This document shows, one piece after another, positions 52,097 through 61,303 of a DNA stretch of 64,000 nt. Numbering within the stretch: position 1 is the stretch's first letter; every line of letters starts with the position of its first letter. The DNA is from Bradyrhizobium daqingense. GTDB taxonomy: Bacteria; Pseudomonadota; Alphaproteobacteria; Rhizobiales; Xanthobacteraceae. A program made the position numbers and the translations under genes. Under the pieces are notes generated by a model. That model made no database searches. It was not told the DNA's origin and saw only the letters and a program-made list of their open reading frames with translations. The DNA lies in assembly GCF_021044685.1 (NCBI RefSeq), contig NZ_CP088014.1, positions 6,372,001 through 6,436,000 of the forward strand, given 5' to 3'.

Positions 52097-53290
52097 TCAA
52101 TGCCCCTTCGCTTCCTCCGGCGCCGCCCCCAGCGACACCGATTCCCACACCGCCACCACGATCATGATCATCGTGGTCGCGACCGAGAGCCAGAGCGGCG
52201 ACAGGTCCGAGGCGAACCAGCTCAGCGCCAGCAGCAGCACGATGCCGACGCCGTGCGAGAGCTGGAGGAAGCCGCGGATCGCGTGCTTGAACAGGATTGT
52301 GCCGACCAGAAAAATCAAGGGGCCGCCGATCGTGCTCACGATCGTGCGCATGTCCGAGTGTCCGGCCGGATGCTTCAGCACCAGCTCGTCCGAGACTGCG
52401 GTCAGGATGATGCCGGCGACGATCGGCGTATGCAGATAGGTGTAGGCGAGCCGCGCCAGGCGGCCGGATTCGGCCGATCTCGAGATACGCTCGGAGCCGG
52501 CCTCGGCACCCCTGTGAAAATAGATCCACCACATCGCGATGGCGCCGACCAGCGCCGAGATGAAAGCGAGGATATTGCTTGCGGTCCATTCCAGCTCAGC
52601 GAATGTTGCGCCATTGACGATGATGGCTTCGCCGAGCGCGATGATGACGAAGAGAGAGCAGCGCTCGGCCATGTGCGCGCCTTCGACGGCCCAGGCCTCG
52701 ACCGACGAGAAGCCCAGCTTCGGCACCCAGAACCGTGCCGCGGGGGCGATGTACTCCCAAATCACAGCCGCGATCCACAGCCAGAGCCGCGTCTCTCCCT
52801 GGGACAAGCCGCCGGCGATCCACAACACCGCCGAGACGGAGAACCAGGCCAGAATGCGGATCGCGTTGTGCCGCACCGCAGTCCGGTGATGCGGGGTTGC
52901 AAACATCCAGAACGCGGTACGTCCGACCTGCAGGGTCGCGTAGGCGATCGCGAACCACAGGCCCCGCCCCTCGAAGGCGGTCGGGATCGTCGTCGACAGC
53001 ACGAGGCCGCCTAGCATCATCGCAAAAAGCAGGATGCGGATCGGTGTCAGCTCGGGATTGAGCCAGTTGGTGACCCAGGCGGTGAAGACCCACACCCACC
53101 ACACCGCGAGAAACAGCACGGCGACATGCACCGTTCCGAGCGGCGTGAAATGGTGCAGCAGCGTGTGTGAGACCTGCGTGACGGCGAAGACGAAGACGAG
53201 GTCGAAGAACAGCTCGACATTGGTGACGCGGCTGTGCTGGTTCGGCGTGATGACGCGAAACATCGCGCCGCGAGGATTCTCCGCAGCCAT
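52097..53290 (-). CDS. Low-temperature-requirement A (LtrA) family protein
   Basis: 397 residues from ATG at 53290; a second ATG at 53293 would add one residue. About ten hydrophobic segments. VTNVELFFDLVFVFAVTQVS is the LtrA signature, and AERCSLFVIIALGEAIIVNG the second conserved block. The family was named for a Listeria cold-growth mutant but its chemistry is unknown. It begins 25 bases after bolA ends, so the two are probably co-transcribed. Confidence 0.9.
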   Translation of the reverse strand: MAAENPRGAMFRVITPNQHSRVTNVELFFDLVFVFAVTQVSHTLLHHFTPLGTVHVAVLFLAVWWVWVFTAWVTNWLNPELTPIRILLFAMMLGGLVLSTTIPTAFEGRGLWFAIAYATLQVGRTAFWMFATPHHRTAVRHNAIRILAWFSVSAVLWIAGGLSQGETRLWLWIAAVIWEYIAPAARFWVPKLGFSSVEAWAVEGAHMAERCSLFVIIALGEAIIVNGATFAELEWTASNILAFISALVGAIAMWWIYFHRGAEAGSERISRSAESGRLARLAYTYLHTPIVAGIILTAVSDELVLKHPAGHSDMRTIVSTIGGPLIFLVGTILFKHAIRGFLQLSHGVGIVLLLALSWFASDLSPLWLSVATTMIMIVVAVWESVSLGAAPEEAKGH

Positions 53291-53315
53291 CATCGTCCCC
53301 CTGCAGGAGCTTGGA

Positions 53316-53570
53316 TCAGGTGCCGGGCACCCCGGGTCCGCCAGGGACCCCGGTTTGCAGCGCCAGCGCATGCAGGACGCCACCCATCTGTCCCTGCAGG
53401 GACTGGTAGACGATCTGGTGCTGCTGGACGCGGGACTTGCCGCGGAAGGATTCGGAGATCACGGTCGCGGCATAATGGTCGCCATCGCCGGCGAGGTCTC
53501 GGATGGTCACCTCGGCATCGGGGATTGCTGCCTTGATCATCGCCTCGATATCGTGGGCGTCCATGGGCAT
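53316..53570 (-). CDS. BolA-family protein
   Basis: 84 residues. A class II KH-like fold: IEAMIKAAIPDAEVTIRDLA, GDGDHYAATVISESFRGKSR, VQQHQIVYQSLQGQMGG. His-containing DHYAATV is the region that shares an iron-sulfur cluster with CGFS glutaredoxins, so GrxD at 49214 is the likely partner. It is the short BolA/IbaG type. The C-terminus adds a Gly/Pro-rich extension (GVPGGPGVPGT). Confidence 0.93.
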   Translation of the reverse strand: MPMDAHDIEAMIKAAIPDAEVTIRDLAGDGDHYAATVISESFRGKSRVQQHQIVYQSLQGQMGGVLHALALQTGVPGGPGVPGT

Positions 53571-53768
53571 TCGGGTCTTGCTCCTTGTCTCGGCTGCGAA
53601 TCAGCCTCGTCATCGAATCGGCTGCCGAGGTCCCCGGCCCGGCAAGGCCAAACTTAGCGTGAACGGCCTTCTACGTCACGTACTCCGGCACTATATCCCT
53701 GATCGCATCAGGATAAAGGCACGACAAAGTGCCGCGCGTGACAGGTTGATCGAAAAAGGCGTGACATC

Positions 53769-54128
53769 ATGAAGCTTCCCGGGCCCGACCACCCCATCAC
53801 CATCACCCCAAATCCCAGGCGCGTCCGCGTCACGGCCGGCGACATCGTGATCGCCGAGACCGACAAGGCGTTGACCCTGAAGGAGGCCAAATATCCGGCG
53901 GTGCAATATGTGCCGCGCCAGGACATCAACATGGCCCTGCTGGAGCGCACCGACCGCGTCACACACTGCCCGTACAAGGGGGATGCGAACTATTACAGCG
54001 TCAAGGCCAACGGCAAGACGCTCGACAACGCGATCTGGACATATGAGACACCCTTCCCCGCGATGACGGAGATCTCGGGCCATCTCGCCTTCTATCCAGA
54101 CAAGGTGAAGATCGAGGAAGTGGGGTAG
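53769..54128 (+). CDS. DUF427-domain protein
   Basis: 119 residues, one DUF427 unit: NPRRVRVTAGDIVIAETDKA, then YVPRQDINMALLERTDRVTH and CPYKGDANYYSVKANGKTLD, ending AFYPDKVKIEE. The CPYKGxAxYxS motif is the family signature. Function unknown; a small beta-rich fold has been described for relatives. Stands alone between bolA (divergent) and a palindromic repeat. Confidence 0.92.
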   Translation: MKLPGPDHPITITPNPRRVRVTAGDIVIAETDKALTLKEAKYPAVQYVPRQDINMALLERTDRVTHCPYKGDANYYSVKANGKTLDNAIWTYETPFPAMTEISGHLAFYPDKVKIEEVG

Positions 54129-54144
54129 CCAGCGCTGTATGCAC

Positions 54145-54229
54145 CGTCATGGCCGGGCTCCGTCCCGGCCATCCACACTCTCGCACCAGAAGAAGTTCGT
54201 GGATGCCCGGGACAAGCCCGGGCATGACG
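54145..54229. repeat. Palindromic intergenic repeat, family D
   Basis: Begins CGTCATGGCCGGGCTCCGTC and ends GACAAGCCCGGGCATGACG, with inner GTCCCGGCCATCCAC and GTGGATGCCCGGGAC arms. A long near-perfect stem. One copy in the window, between the DUF427 and DUF1328 genes. Confidence 0.85.
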
Positions 54230-54254
54230 ACTGAGTGTGCTGACGCAGCCCCGG

Positions 54255-54428
54255 CTACGCCCTGAAGATCGTGAGCCCGAGTATCAGCAGCACCAGGAAG
54301 ATCACGACGAAGACGTAGAACAGCAAGCGCGCGATGTCAGCCGAGGCGGCGGAGATGCCGGTAAAGCCGAATACGCCGGCGACAACCGAGATCAGCAGGA
54401 AGATCAGCGCCCATTTCAGGATCGACAT
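54255..54428 (-). CDS. DUF1328-family small membrane protein
   Basis: 57 residues from ATG at 54428, with GGAG 7 bases upstream. Two membrane helices: ALIFLLISVVAGVFGFTGIS and LLFYVFVVIFLVLLILGLTI, joined by AASADIAR, exactly the YtjA/DUF1328 layout in which the start is MSILKWALIFLL. Family members are small inner-membrane proteins often under stress control. It ends just before the family D repeat. Confidence 0.9.
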   Translation of the reverse strand: MSILKWALIFLLISVVAGVFGFTGISAASADIARLLFYVFVVIFLVLLILGLTIFRA

Positions 54429-54603
54429 CGCCAGCTCCGAAATCTTGCCACCTCTCGTGGCCTCAAGCCCTTTTCGCGAACGCTAACTGCACTGGGCGGA
54501 ACTGGTTCCCGAGCGCGCCCGGCATTGAGGCTGGCTTACACGGCCCTTGCTGAATCAGGTTCCCGGCGGCACAGTCTGATGGGGTATGGAGCGCGGGGCC
54601 ACC

Positions 54604-55791
54604 ATGATCACGATGTCACATTCGGCGGCGATCGGCGCCGAGGCGCATGCCGCGCCGAAGAGCAAGGCGCGCAATCTGTCGCTCGATCGCGCCCGCACCT
54701 TTCTGACGCTGGTGGTGCTGCTGCATCACGCGGTGATCCCCTACACGCATTTCGGTCATACCGATCCGGCCTCCTGGGCCGGCTTCGACGTCATCGTGCT
54801 CGCCACCGACAGCTTCTTCATGGCGATGTTCTTCTTCCTGTCGGGTCTGTTCACCTGGCCGGGCATCGCCCGCAAGGCGCCGTCGGTGTTCTTGCGCGAC
54901 CGCCTGCTGCGGCTCGGGCTGCCGTTCGCGATCGCGGCCTTCACCGTCATCCCGCTCGCCTATTACGCGCTCGCGCTGCGGCAGCAGCCGGAGCTGGCCT
55001 TCGCGGCGTTCTGGTGGAACATGGTGACGGCGGGCCCGTGGCCGAGCGGCCCGATCTGGTTCGTGTGGGTGCTGCTAGCCTTCGACCTGACCGCCAGCCT
55101 GCTCTACCGGGTCTCGGCGCATCTGGTCGATCCCGGCAATCGCATCTCGCTGCGCGGTTTCGAGCAGCCGGCCGTGTTCTGGCTGATGCTCGTCGCCGTG
55201 AGCGTCATCGTCTATCTGCCGGCGCTGCTCTATTTCGGGACCAACAAATGGTTCGAGTTCGGGCCGTTCTCGGTGCAGGCGAGCCGCGTCCTGCTTTACT
55301 TCGCCTATTTCTTCATCGGCGCCAGCGTCGGTGCCGCGAATTTCGATCGCGGCATTCTCAGCGCCGAAGGACGGTTGCCGAAGGACCGCTGGCTGTGGGT
55401 GATCATCACGCTGATCCCCTACTGCCTGATGTGGTGCATGATCTACATCAAGCGCGAGATCCTCGGGAATCCCGATCATCTGCCGCACTGGTACCACCTG
55501 TTCTACGGCACGTTCCTCGTCCTGTTCTCCGCCTCGATCCTGCTCGCGATCCTCGCCTTCTTCCTGCATTCGAAAGCGCCGGGGCCGACCCTGCTCGACC
55601 GCATGCAGGCGGATGCCTACGGCATCTTCCTGGTGCACTACCCGATCGCGCTGTGGATCCAGTACGCGCTGTTCGACTACGAGCTGCCGGCGATCGTGAA
55701 GGCCGCGGTCGGCTTCGTGCTCACCGTGATCCTGAGCTGGGGCCTGACGGCCGCCTTGCGCCGGATTCCGGGGGCTTCGCACGTGTTGTGA
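54604..55791 (+). CDS. Acyltransferase-3 family membrane protein
   Basis: 395 residues from ATG at 54604; ATG at 54586 would add six. About ten membrane helices. NLSLDRARTFLTLVVLLHHA carries the His-rich entry motif of the OafA/NodX/glucan-C-like family, and FFFLSGLFTWPG and FLRDRLLRLGLPF are the conserved loops. These enzymes acylate sugars or other envelope parts. LVHYPIALWIQYALF matches the final helix. No sugar-polymer genes are adjacent, so the target is open. Confidence 0.9.
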   Translation: MITMSHSAAIGAEAHAAPKSKARNLSLDRARTFLTLVVLLHHAVIPYTHFGHTDPASWAGFDVIVLATDSFFMAMFFFLSGLFTWPGIARKAPSVFLRDRLLRLGLPFAIAAFTVIPLAYYALALRQQPELAFAAFWWNMVTAGPWPSGPIWFVWVLLAFDLTASLLYRVSAHLVDPGNRISLRGFEQPAVFWLMLVAVSVIVYLPALLYFGTNKWFEFGPFSVQASRVLLYFAYFFIGASVGAANFDRGILSAEGRLPKDRWLWVIITLIPYCLMWCMIYIKREILGNPDHLPHWYHLFYGTFLVLFSASILLAILAFFLHSKAPGPTLLDRMQADAYGIFLVHYPIALWIQYALFDYELPAIVKAAVGFVLTVILSWGLTAALRRIPGASHVL

Positions 55792-55806
55792 GGCAAGGTC
55801 TCTCCA

Positions 55807-55893
55807 CGTCATTGCGAGGAGCCCTTGCGACGAAGCAATCCAGACTGCCTCAATGGTGAGATTCTGGATTGCTTCGCTTCGCTCGCAATGACG
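55807..55893. repeat. Palindromic intergenic repeat, family A (copy 2)
   Basis: Same element as at 3109-3195: CGTCATTGCGAGGAGC at the left, GCTCGCAATGACG at the right, inner GAAGCAATCCAG and CTGGATTGCTTC. The centre differs from copy 1. It lies where the acyltransferase and purL genes converge. Confidence 0.9.
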
Positions 55894-55910
55894 GGACTCG
55901 CGGCAGCAGC

Positions 55911-58121
55911 TCAGGCCGCCTTCCCGCCCATATATTCCGGCAGCCAGCGCTCGAACGAAGCCCGCAGCGTATCGATCGCGATCGGCGCCTCGCCGGCGAT
56001 CGCAATCGCATCGCCGCCGGTGGTGCCGATGCGGACGCAAGGCACCTCGCAGCCGCGCATCTTGGCGAGCACCCGGCCGGCTTCGGTTTCCGGCACGGTG
56101 ACGAGATAGCGCGCCTGATCCTCGCCGAACCAATAGGCCTGCGGCACGAGCGCGGTCGGCGCCGCCAGCAGCTTCGCGCCGATGCCGCTTGCGATCGCCA
56201 TCTCGGCAAGCGCGATCAACAGACCGCCGTCGGAGAGGTCATGCACGGCGGTCGCGGTGCCCGCATGGATCATGCCGCGCACGCAATCGCCGTTGCGCTT
56301 CTCGGCGGCGAGATCGACCGGCGGCGGCGCGCCCTCCTCGCGACCGTAGATGTCGCGCAGGTACACCGACTGGCCGAGCCAGCCATGGGTTTCGCCGATC
56401 AGGAGGATCGCCTCGCCCTCGGCCTTGAACGCCAGCGAAGCCGATTTGGTGAAATCGTCGAGCAGGCCGACACCGCCGATCGAGGGCGTCGGCAGGATCG
56501 CGCGGCCGTTGGTCTCGTTGTAGAGCGAGACGTTGCCGGAGACGACCGGGAAGTCGAGCGTGCGGCAGGCCTCCGAGATGCCTTTCAGGCAGCCGACGAA
56601 CTGGCCCATGATCTCGGGCCTTTCAGGATTGCCGAAGTTGAGGTTGTCGGTGATGGCGAGGGGCTTACCGCCGACCGCGGTGATGTTGCGCCAGGCTTCG
56701 GCGACGGCCTGCTTGCCGCCTTGATAAGGATCGGCCTCGCAATAGCGCGGCGTGACGTCGACGGTCAGCGCCAGACCCTTCGGCCCGTCCTGCACGCGCA
56801 CCACGGCGGCATCGCCGCCGGGACGCTGCATGGTGTTGCCGAGGATGACATGGTCGTACTGTTCCCAGACCCAGCGCTTGCTGCACATGTCGGGCGTGCC
56901 GATCAGCTTCTCCAGCGCGGCACCTAAGCCCATCGGCGCCGGCACATCGCGTGCGTGCACAACCGGCAGCGCGGCGGAGGGGACATGCGGACGGTCATAG
57001 ACCGGCGCCTCGTCGCCGAGCTCCTTGATCGGCAGGTCGGCCATGACGTCGCCGCCGTGCTTGACCACGAAACGCTTGCTCGGCGTGGTGTAGCCGACCA
57101 CGGCGAAGTCGAGGCCCCACTTCTGGAAGATCGCCTCGGCTTCCTTTTCCTTCTCGGGCTTGAGCACCATCAGCATGCGCTCCTGGCTCTCCGAGAGCAT
57201 CATCTCATAGGCACTCATGCCGGTCTCGCGGGTTGGCACCGCGTCGAGATCGAGGTCGACGCCGAGATCGCCCTTGGCGCCCATCTCGACCGCCGAGCAA
57301 GTCAGGCCCGCCGCGCCCATGTCCTGAATCGCGATGACGCAGCCTTTCTCCATGATCTCGAGGCAGGCTTCCAGCAGCAGCTTCTCGGCGAAGGGATCGC
57401 CGACCTGAACGGTCGGGCGCTTCTCCTCGGACTTGTCATCGAATTCGGCCGAGGCCATCGAGGCGCCGTGGATGCCGTCGCGCCCCGTCTTCGAGCCGAG
57501 ATAGACGATCGGCATGTTCACGCCGGAGGCGGCCGCATAGAAGATCTTGTCGGTATCGGCGAGGCCGACCGCCATCGCGTTGACGAGGATGTTGCCGTCG
57601 TAGCGGGTGTGGAAACGCACCTGGCCGCCGACCGTCGGCACGCCGAAGGAATTGCCGTAGCCGCCGACGCCGGCGACCACGCCGGAGACGAGGTGCCGCG
57701 TCTTGGCATGCTCAGGCGCACCGAAGCTCAGCGCATTGAGGCAGGCGATGGGACGCGCGCCCATCGTGAAGACGTCGCGCAAGATGCCGCCGACGCCGGT
57801 GGTCGCACCCTGATAGGGTTCGATGTAGCTCGGGTGGTTGTGGCTCTCCATCTTGAACACCACCGCCTGGCCGTCGCCGATGTCGATCACGCCGGCATTC
57901 TCCCCGGGGCCCTGGATCACCCAGGGCGCCTTGGTCGGCAGGCCGCGCAGATGGATGCGCGAGGATTTGTACGAGCAGTGCTCGTTCCACATCGCCGAGA
58001 AGATGCCGAGTTCGGTGAAGGTCGGCTCCCGCCCGATCAGCTTCAGGATGCGCTCGTATTCGTCGGGCTTGAGCCCGTGGGCGGCAACCAGCTCGGGGGT
58101 GATCTTGGGTTCATTCTTCAT
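55911..58121 (-). CDS. purL: Phosphoribosylformylglycinamidine synthase subunit PurL
   Basis: 736 residues, the small-PurL form that works with PurQ and PurS to amidate FGAR. MWNEHCSYKSSRIHLRGLPT holds the catalytic His; KMESHNHPSYIEPYQGATTG binds ATP and metal; VTPRYCEADPYQGGKQAVAE and ITDNLNFGNPERPE lie in the second half. ATG at 58121 gives the standard length. purQ is 3.2 kb away on the same strand, separated by four unrelated genes, and no purS is visible. A weak ribosome site precedes the ATG. Confidence 0.96.
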   Translation of the reverse strand: MKNEPKITPELVAAHGLKPDEYERILKLIGREPTFTELGIFSAMWNEHCSYKSSRIHLRGLPTKAPWVIQGPGENAGVIDIGDGQAVVFKMESHNHPSYIEPYQGATTGVGGILRDVFTMGARPIACLNALSFGAPEHAKTRHLVSGVVAGVGGYGNSFGVPTVGGQVRFHTRYDGNILVNAMAVGLADTDKIFYAAASGVNMPIVYLGSKTGRDGIHGASMASAEFDDKSEEKRPTVQVGDPFAEKLLLEACLEIMEKGCVIAIQDMGAAGLTCSAVEMGAKGDLGVDLDLDAVPTRETGMSAYEMMLSESQERMLMVLKPEKEKEAEAIFQKWGLDFAVVGYTTPSKRFVVKHGGDVMADLPIKELGDEAPVYDRPHVPSAALPVVHARDVPAPMGLGAALEKLIGTPDMCSKRWVWEQYDHVILGNTMQRPGGDAAVVRVQDGPKGLALTVDVTPRYCEADPYQGGKQAVAEAWRNITAVGGKPLAITDNLNFGNPERPEIMGQFVGCLKGISEACRTLDFPVVSGNVSLYNETNGRAILPTPSIGGVGLLDDFTKSASLAFKAEGEAILLIGETHGWLGQSVYLRDIYGREEGAPPPVDLAAEKRNGDCVRGMIHAGTATAVHDLSDGGLLIALAEMAIASGIGAKLLAAPTALVPQAYWFGEDQARYLVTVPETEAGRVLAKMRGCEVPCVRIGTTGGDAIAIAGEAPIAIDTLRASFERWLPEYMGGKAA

Positions 58122-58307
58122 GGCTTCAGAGGCTTTCGGCGGCGGTTTGGCCGTTCTTAGGAACATCGGACGGCTTCGAAAAGCCCTTTATGGCGCATTT
58201 TCCCGCTGTCCCACGTTTTGCGCCGGGGGCCCCGCGGGAACAGGAATTGCACGCCGCGAACGGATCGGATTTAAGGGCTCCAGACCCGCAATTGAAGGCC
58301 CACTTCC

Positions 58308-58787
58308 TTGCACGAACTGACCAAAACGCCCCCGCCCCGCCGCCCTGACCTCCACATCGCCACGGAAGGCGAATTTAGGGGTTGGCGGACCTGGATTCGG
58401 GACAGTTTCGAGTCCCATGTCGGCCCCTTCTGGCACCGGATCGAGGCGGACGGCAGCGTCCGCAGCGCCTTCCGGGTCGAGAAGAAGCACCTCAACGGCT
58501 CCGGCAACGTCCACGGCGGCTGCTACATGGCTTTCGCCGACTATTCCCTGTTTGCGATCGCGACCCACGTCCTGGACAGCCGGGCGGTTACGACCAATTT
58601 CGCCTGCGAATTCCTCGACGCGGCACGCGAGGGCGAGCTGATCGAGTGCACCGGCGAGGTTACCCGCGCCGGCGGCTCGCTGATCTTCCTGCGCGGCAAG
58701 ATGATGTCCGGGACGCGGGTGCTGCTCACCTTTTCCGGCACGATCAAGCGGATGAAGCGGAAGCCGCCACCTCAGCCAAACGCATAG
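58308..58787 (+). CDS. Hotdog-fold thioesterase (PaaI type)
   Basis: 159 residues, apparently from TTG at 58308 with GAAGG 9 bases upstream. The core HLNGSGNVHGGCYMAFADYS contains the HGG-type turn and catalytic Asp of PaaI/4HBT enzymes, followed by TTNFACEFLDAAREGELIEC and FLRGKMMSGTRVLLTFSG. It hydrolyses an acyl-CoA of unknown chain. Divergent from purL with 186 bases between starts. The TTG start is the least certain point; no better start is in frame before the core. Confidence 0.85.
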   Translation: MHELTKTPPPRRPDLHIATEGEFRGWRTWIRDSFESHVGPFWHRIEADGSVRSAFRVEKKHLNGSGNVHGGCYMAFADYSLFAIATHVLDSRAVTTNFACEFLDAAREGELIECTGEVTRAGGSLIFLRGKMMSGTRVLLTFSGTIKRMKRKPPPQPNA

Positions 58788-58925
58788 CTCGGCGCCTTCC
58801 CTTTTCACATCCCCTCGCCCACAGTTGGGTCAAGCGCGTGTGCGCCGGGGAGCAGGAACAAGGTGCCGCAGAGCACATCGCCGAGGGGGCGCTCAACGGC
58901 CTCCGTCTCATCGCCACTACCGTCC

Positions 58926-59828
58926 ATGGCAGCCACCGGTGCACGGAGCTGGCGCGATTATGCGCTGCTGCTCGCGCTGGCCTGCTGCTGGAGCTCGACC
59001 TATCCGCTGACCAAGCTGGCGCTTCCCACGATCCCACCCATCACCTTCATCTCGGCACGCTCGCTGATCGCGGCCGCCTTCCTGTTCGCGATCCTGTGGA
59101 TGCGCGGCATCAAGGTCCCGACCGACGCCAGGGCCTGGAAGCTGTTCGCGACCCAGCAATTGATCAACTCGACCTTCCCGTTCCTGATCATCACCTGGTC
59201 GCAGCAATATGTGCCGGCGTCGAACACGGTGGTGCTGGCCTCGACGACGCCGATCTTCGCCTTCCTGATCACCTCGCTGATCACGCGCCACGAGCCGGCG
59301 ACGCTGCTCAAGCTCGCCGGCGCGATTTTGGGACTGGCCGGCACCGTCGCCATCGTCGGGCTCGACGCACTGCGCGGTTTCGGGAGCGAGATCATTGCTG
59401 AGATCGCGATCCTGCTCGCCACCATCTCCTTTGCCTGCGCAACGATCTTCGGCCTCCGCCTCTCCGAATACGACGCAATGGTGGTGGCGGCCGGCTCACT
59501 GCTGTTCGGCGGCCTCGTGCTGCTGCCGCCCTCGCTAATCATCGACCAGCCCTGGACCCTGCAGCCGACGGCGACCGCGATCGTCGCCACCATCGTCATG
59601 GGCATCGTCTCCAGCGCGCTTGGCCTGATGCTATTCTACGTCTGCCTCGGCCGGCTCGGCACGCTCACCACCAACGCGCAAGGGTACTTGCGCATCCCGA
59701 TCGGGGTCGGCCTCTCCGTACTGCTGCTCGGCGAGAGCGTGCCGTCGAACCTCGCGCTCGGTCTGCTGCTGGTGATGGCGGGCGTTGCGGCGATGACGGT
59801 ACCGGCGGAGAAGTTCAAGCTGCGCTAG
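58926..59828 (+). CDS. EamA-family (DMT superfamily) permease
   Basis: 300 residues from ATG at 58926, with ten hydrophobic segments in two EamA halves: WSSTYPLTKLALPTIPPITF and ARSLIAAAFLFAIL in the first, SSALGLMLFYVCLGRLGTLT and LLLGESVPSNLALGLLLVMA in the second. Relatives export amino acids, nucleosides or other metabolites. Substrate unknown. It follows the thioesterase in the same direction. Confidence 0.9.
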   Translation: MAATGARSWRDYALLLALACCWSSTYPLTKLALPTIPPITFISARSLIAAAFLFAILWMRGIKVPTDARAWKLFATQQLINSTFPFLIITWSQQYVPASNTVVLASTTPIFAFLITSLITRHEPATLLKLAGAILGLAGTVAIVGLDALRGFGSEIIAEIAILLATISFACATIFGLRLSEYDAMVVAAGSLLFGGLVLLPPSLIIDQPWTLQPTATAIVATIVMGIVSSALGLMLFYVCLGRLGTLTTNAQGYLRIPIGVGLSVLLLGESVPSNLALGLLLVMAGVAAMTVPAEKFKLR

Positions 59829-59875
59829 GACTGCAACAAGCCGTGCAAGCAATCTGAACAGGAAAGTCAATCAAC

Positions 59876-60301
59876 ATGGTGCGCGACACGATCGTACGAA
59901 CCGGCCAATGTCATTGCGGTGCGGTGCGTTTCGAGGCGACGCTGAGCGACGGCTTCAATTCGATTCGCCGCTGCACGTGCTCTTACTGCCGTATGCGAGG
60001 CGCCGTCGTTGTCATGGCGGAGATGGGTGGGATCAAGTTGCTGCAGGGCGAAGACGCGCTGACAACCTACCGCTTCCATACCGGATCGGCGCAGCACTTC
60101 TTCTGTTCTCACTGCGGAATATACACGCACCATCAACGACGATCCGACACGACCCTATATGCCGTCAACGTGGCCTGCCTTGATGGGATCAGCCCGTTCG
60201 ATTTCGCAGAGGTGCCGGTCGTGGATGGCGTCAATCACACCAACGATACCGGCAAGCCGACGCGTCGGGCGGGGACGCTCCGCTTCATTCCGGCTGACTA
60301 G
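59876..60301 (+). CDS. GFA-family zinc protein
   Basis: 141 residues with the zinc-binding pattern of the glutathione-dependent formaldehyde-activating (Gfa) fold: GQCHCGAVRFEA, RRCTCSYCRMRGA, and FFCSHCGIYTHHQRR. Most family members are not proven to act on formaldehyde, so the name gives a fold only. Codon use is a little less G/C-biased than the neighbours. It is convergent with the Bug-type gene. Confidence 0.9.
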   Translation: MVRDTIVRTGQCHCGAVRFEATLSDGFNSIRRCTCSYCRMRGAVVVMAEMGGIKLLQGEDALTTYRFHTGSAQHFFCSHCGIYTHHQRRSDTTLYAVNVACLDGISPFDFAEVPVVDGVNHTNDTGKPTRRAGTLRFIPAD

Positions 60302-60328
60302 TCACGCTGTCGGCGATTGACGGCGAAG

Positions 60329-61303
60329 CTACTGCTTGCCGTCGTCCGCTAGCATCTTCCGGTACTTCTCGACGTCGCGCGTCACGAGCTTTTGCAGCAC
60401 TTCGGGCGTGTGCTCGTCAGGATCGGGCGCTACTGTCGAGAGGTCAGCGAAGCGCTTCTTCACCGCCTCCGTTTCCACCGCCGTACGCGCGGCGGCGTTG
60501 AGCTTGGCGATAACGGCCGGCGGTGTGCCCTTGGGCGCGAACAGGCCGTTCCAGCCCTGCGCCTCGAATTCGGGCAGGCCAGCTTCGGCGGAGGTCGGCA
60601 GATCAGGCAGTGTGGCGAGACGCACCGTCGAGCCGACCACGAGCCCCTTCACCAGCTTCTCGTTGATCGACTGCGAGACCGAGGCGGCCGCGTCGCAGAC
60701 GCCGTCGATCTGGCTTCCGACTGCATCGGTCAGCGCGGGCGCGGCGCCGCGATAGCCGACCAGCGTCGCGTCGATCCCGGCCGCCGTGACAAAGCTCTTG
60801 CAGATCAGATAGTTCGAGGAGCCGACGCCGGCATGGCCGAGATTGATCTTGCCGGGACTGGCCTTGGCGTAAGCGATGAACTCTTTCAGGTCCTTCGCCG
60901 GAAAATCCTTGCGCAACGCGACGATGCCGAAGGTCTTCGCCACCATGGCGATCGGCACGAAGGACTCCGGCGTGAACGGCAGCTTTGGATAGATCGTGTA
61001 GGTGGCGGCATTGGTGCCGGCATTGCCGATGGCGATGGTGTAACCGTCGGGCTCGGCGCGGGAAGCGCGTGCGAGTGCGGTCGAACCGCCGGCGCCGGCA
61101 ACGTTCTCGATCACGATGGTCTGGCCGAGCGCGATGCCCATTTGCTCGGCGACCGTGCGCGCGATCACGTCCGAGGTGCCGCCGGCCGCGAACGGCACGA
61201 TCATGGTGATCGGACGCTTGGGATAATCCTGTGCCAGCGCAGCGGTCGCGAAGGACAGCGCCGCGAGCGCGGCGAGCGACCGCTTCAGCACGAACGCGAT
61301 CAC
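60329..61303 (-). CDS. Bug/TctC-family periplasmic binding protein
   Basis: 324 residues with a signal peptide (LKRSLAALAALSFATAALA, then QDYPKRPITMIVPFAAGGTS). The mature protein has the TctC signatures VPFAAGGTSDVIARTVAEQM, PDGYTIAIGNAGTNA and GHAGVGSSNYLICKSFV. Such proteins bind carboxylic acids for tripartite tricarboxylate transport or act as free receptors. No TctA or TctB gene is nearby. Its start overlaps the purQ stop by 4 bases (ATGA), so it is translationally coupled to a purine gene. Confidence 0.9.
   Translation of the reverse strand: MIAFVLKRSLAALAALSFATAALAQDYPKRPITMIVPFAAGGTSDVIARTVAEQMGIALGQTIVIENVAGAGGSTALARASRAEPDGYTIAIGNAGTNAATYTIYPKLPFTPESFVPIAMVAKTFGIVALRKDFPAKDLKEFIAYAKASPGKINLGHAGVGSSNYLICKSFVTAAGIDATLVGYRGAAPALTDAVGSQIDGVCDAAASVSQSINEKLVKGLVVGSTVRLATLPDLPTSAEAGLPEFEAQGWNGLFAPKGTPPAVIAKLNAAARTAVETEAVKKRFADLSTVAPDPDEHTPEVLQKLVTRDVEKYRKMLADDGKQ

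Noticed and set aside
54237..55859. 540-codon frame over the acyltransferase gene
   Set aside because: Out-of-frame shadow; the true frame has ten helices and the family motifs.
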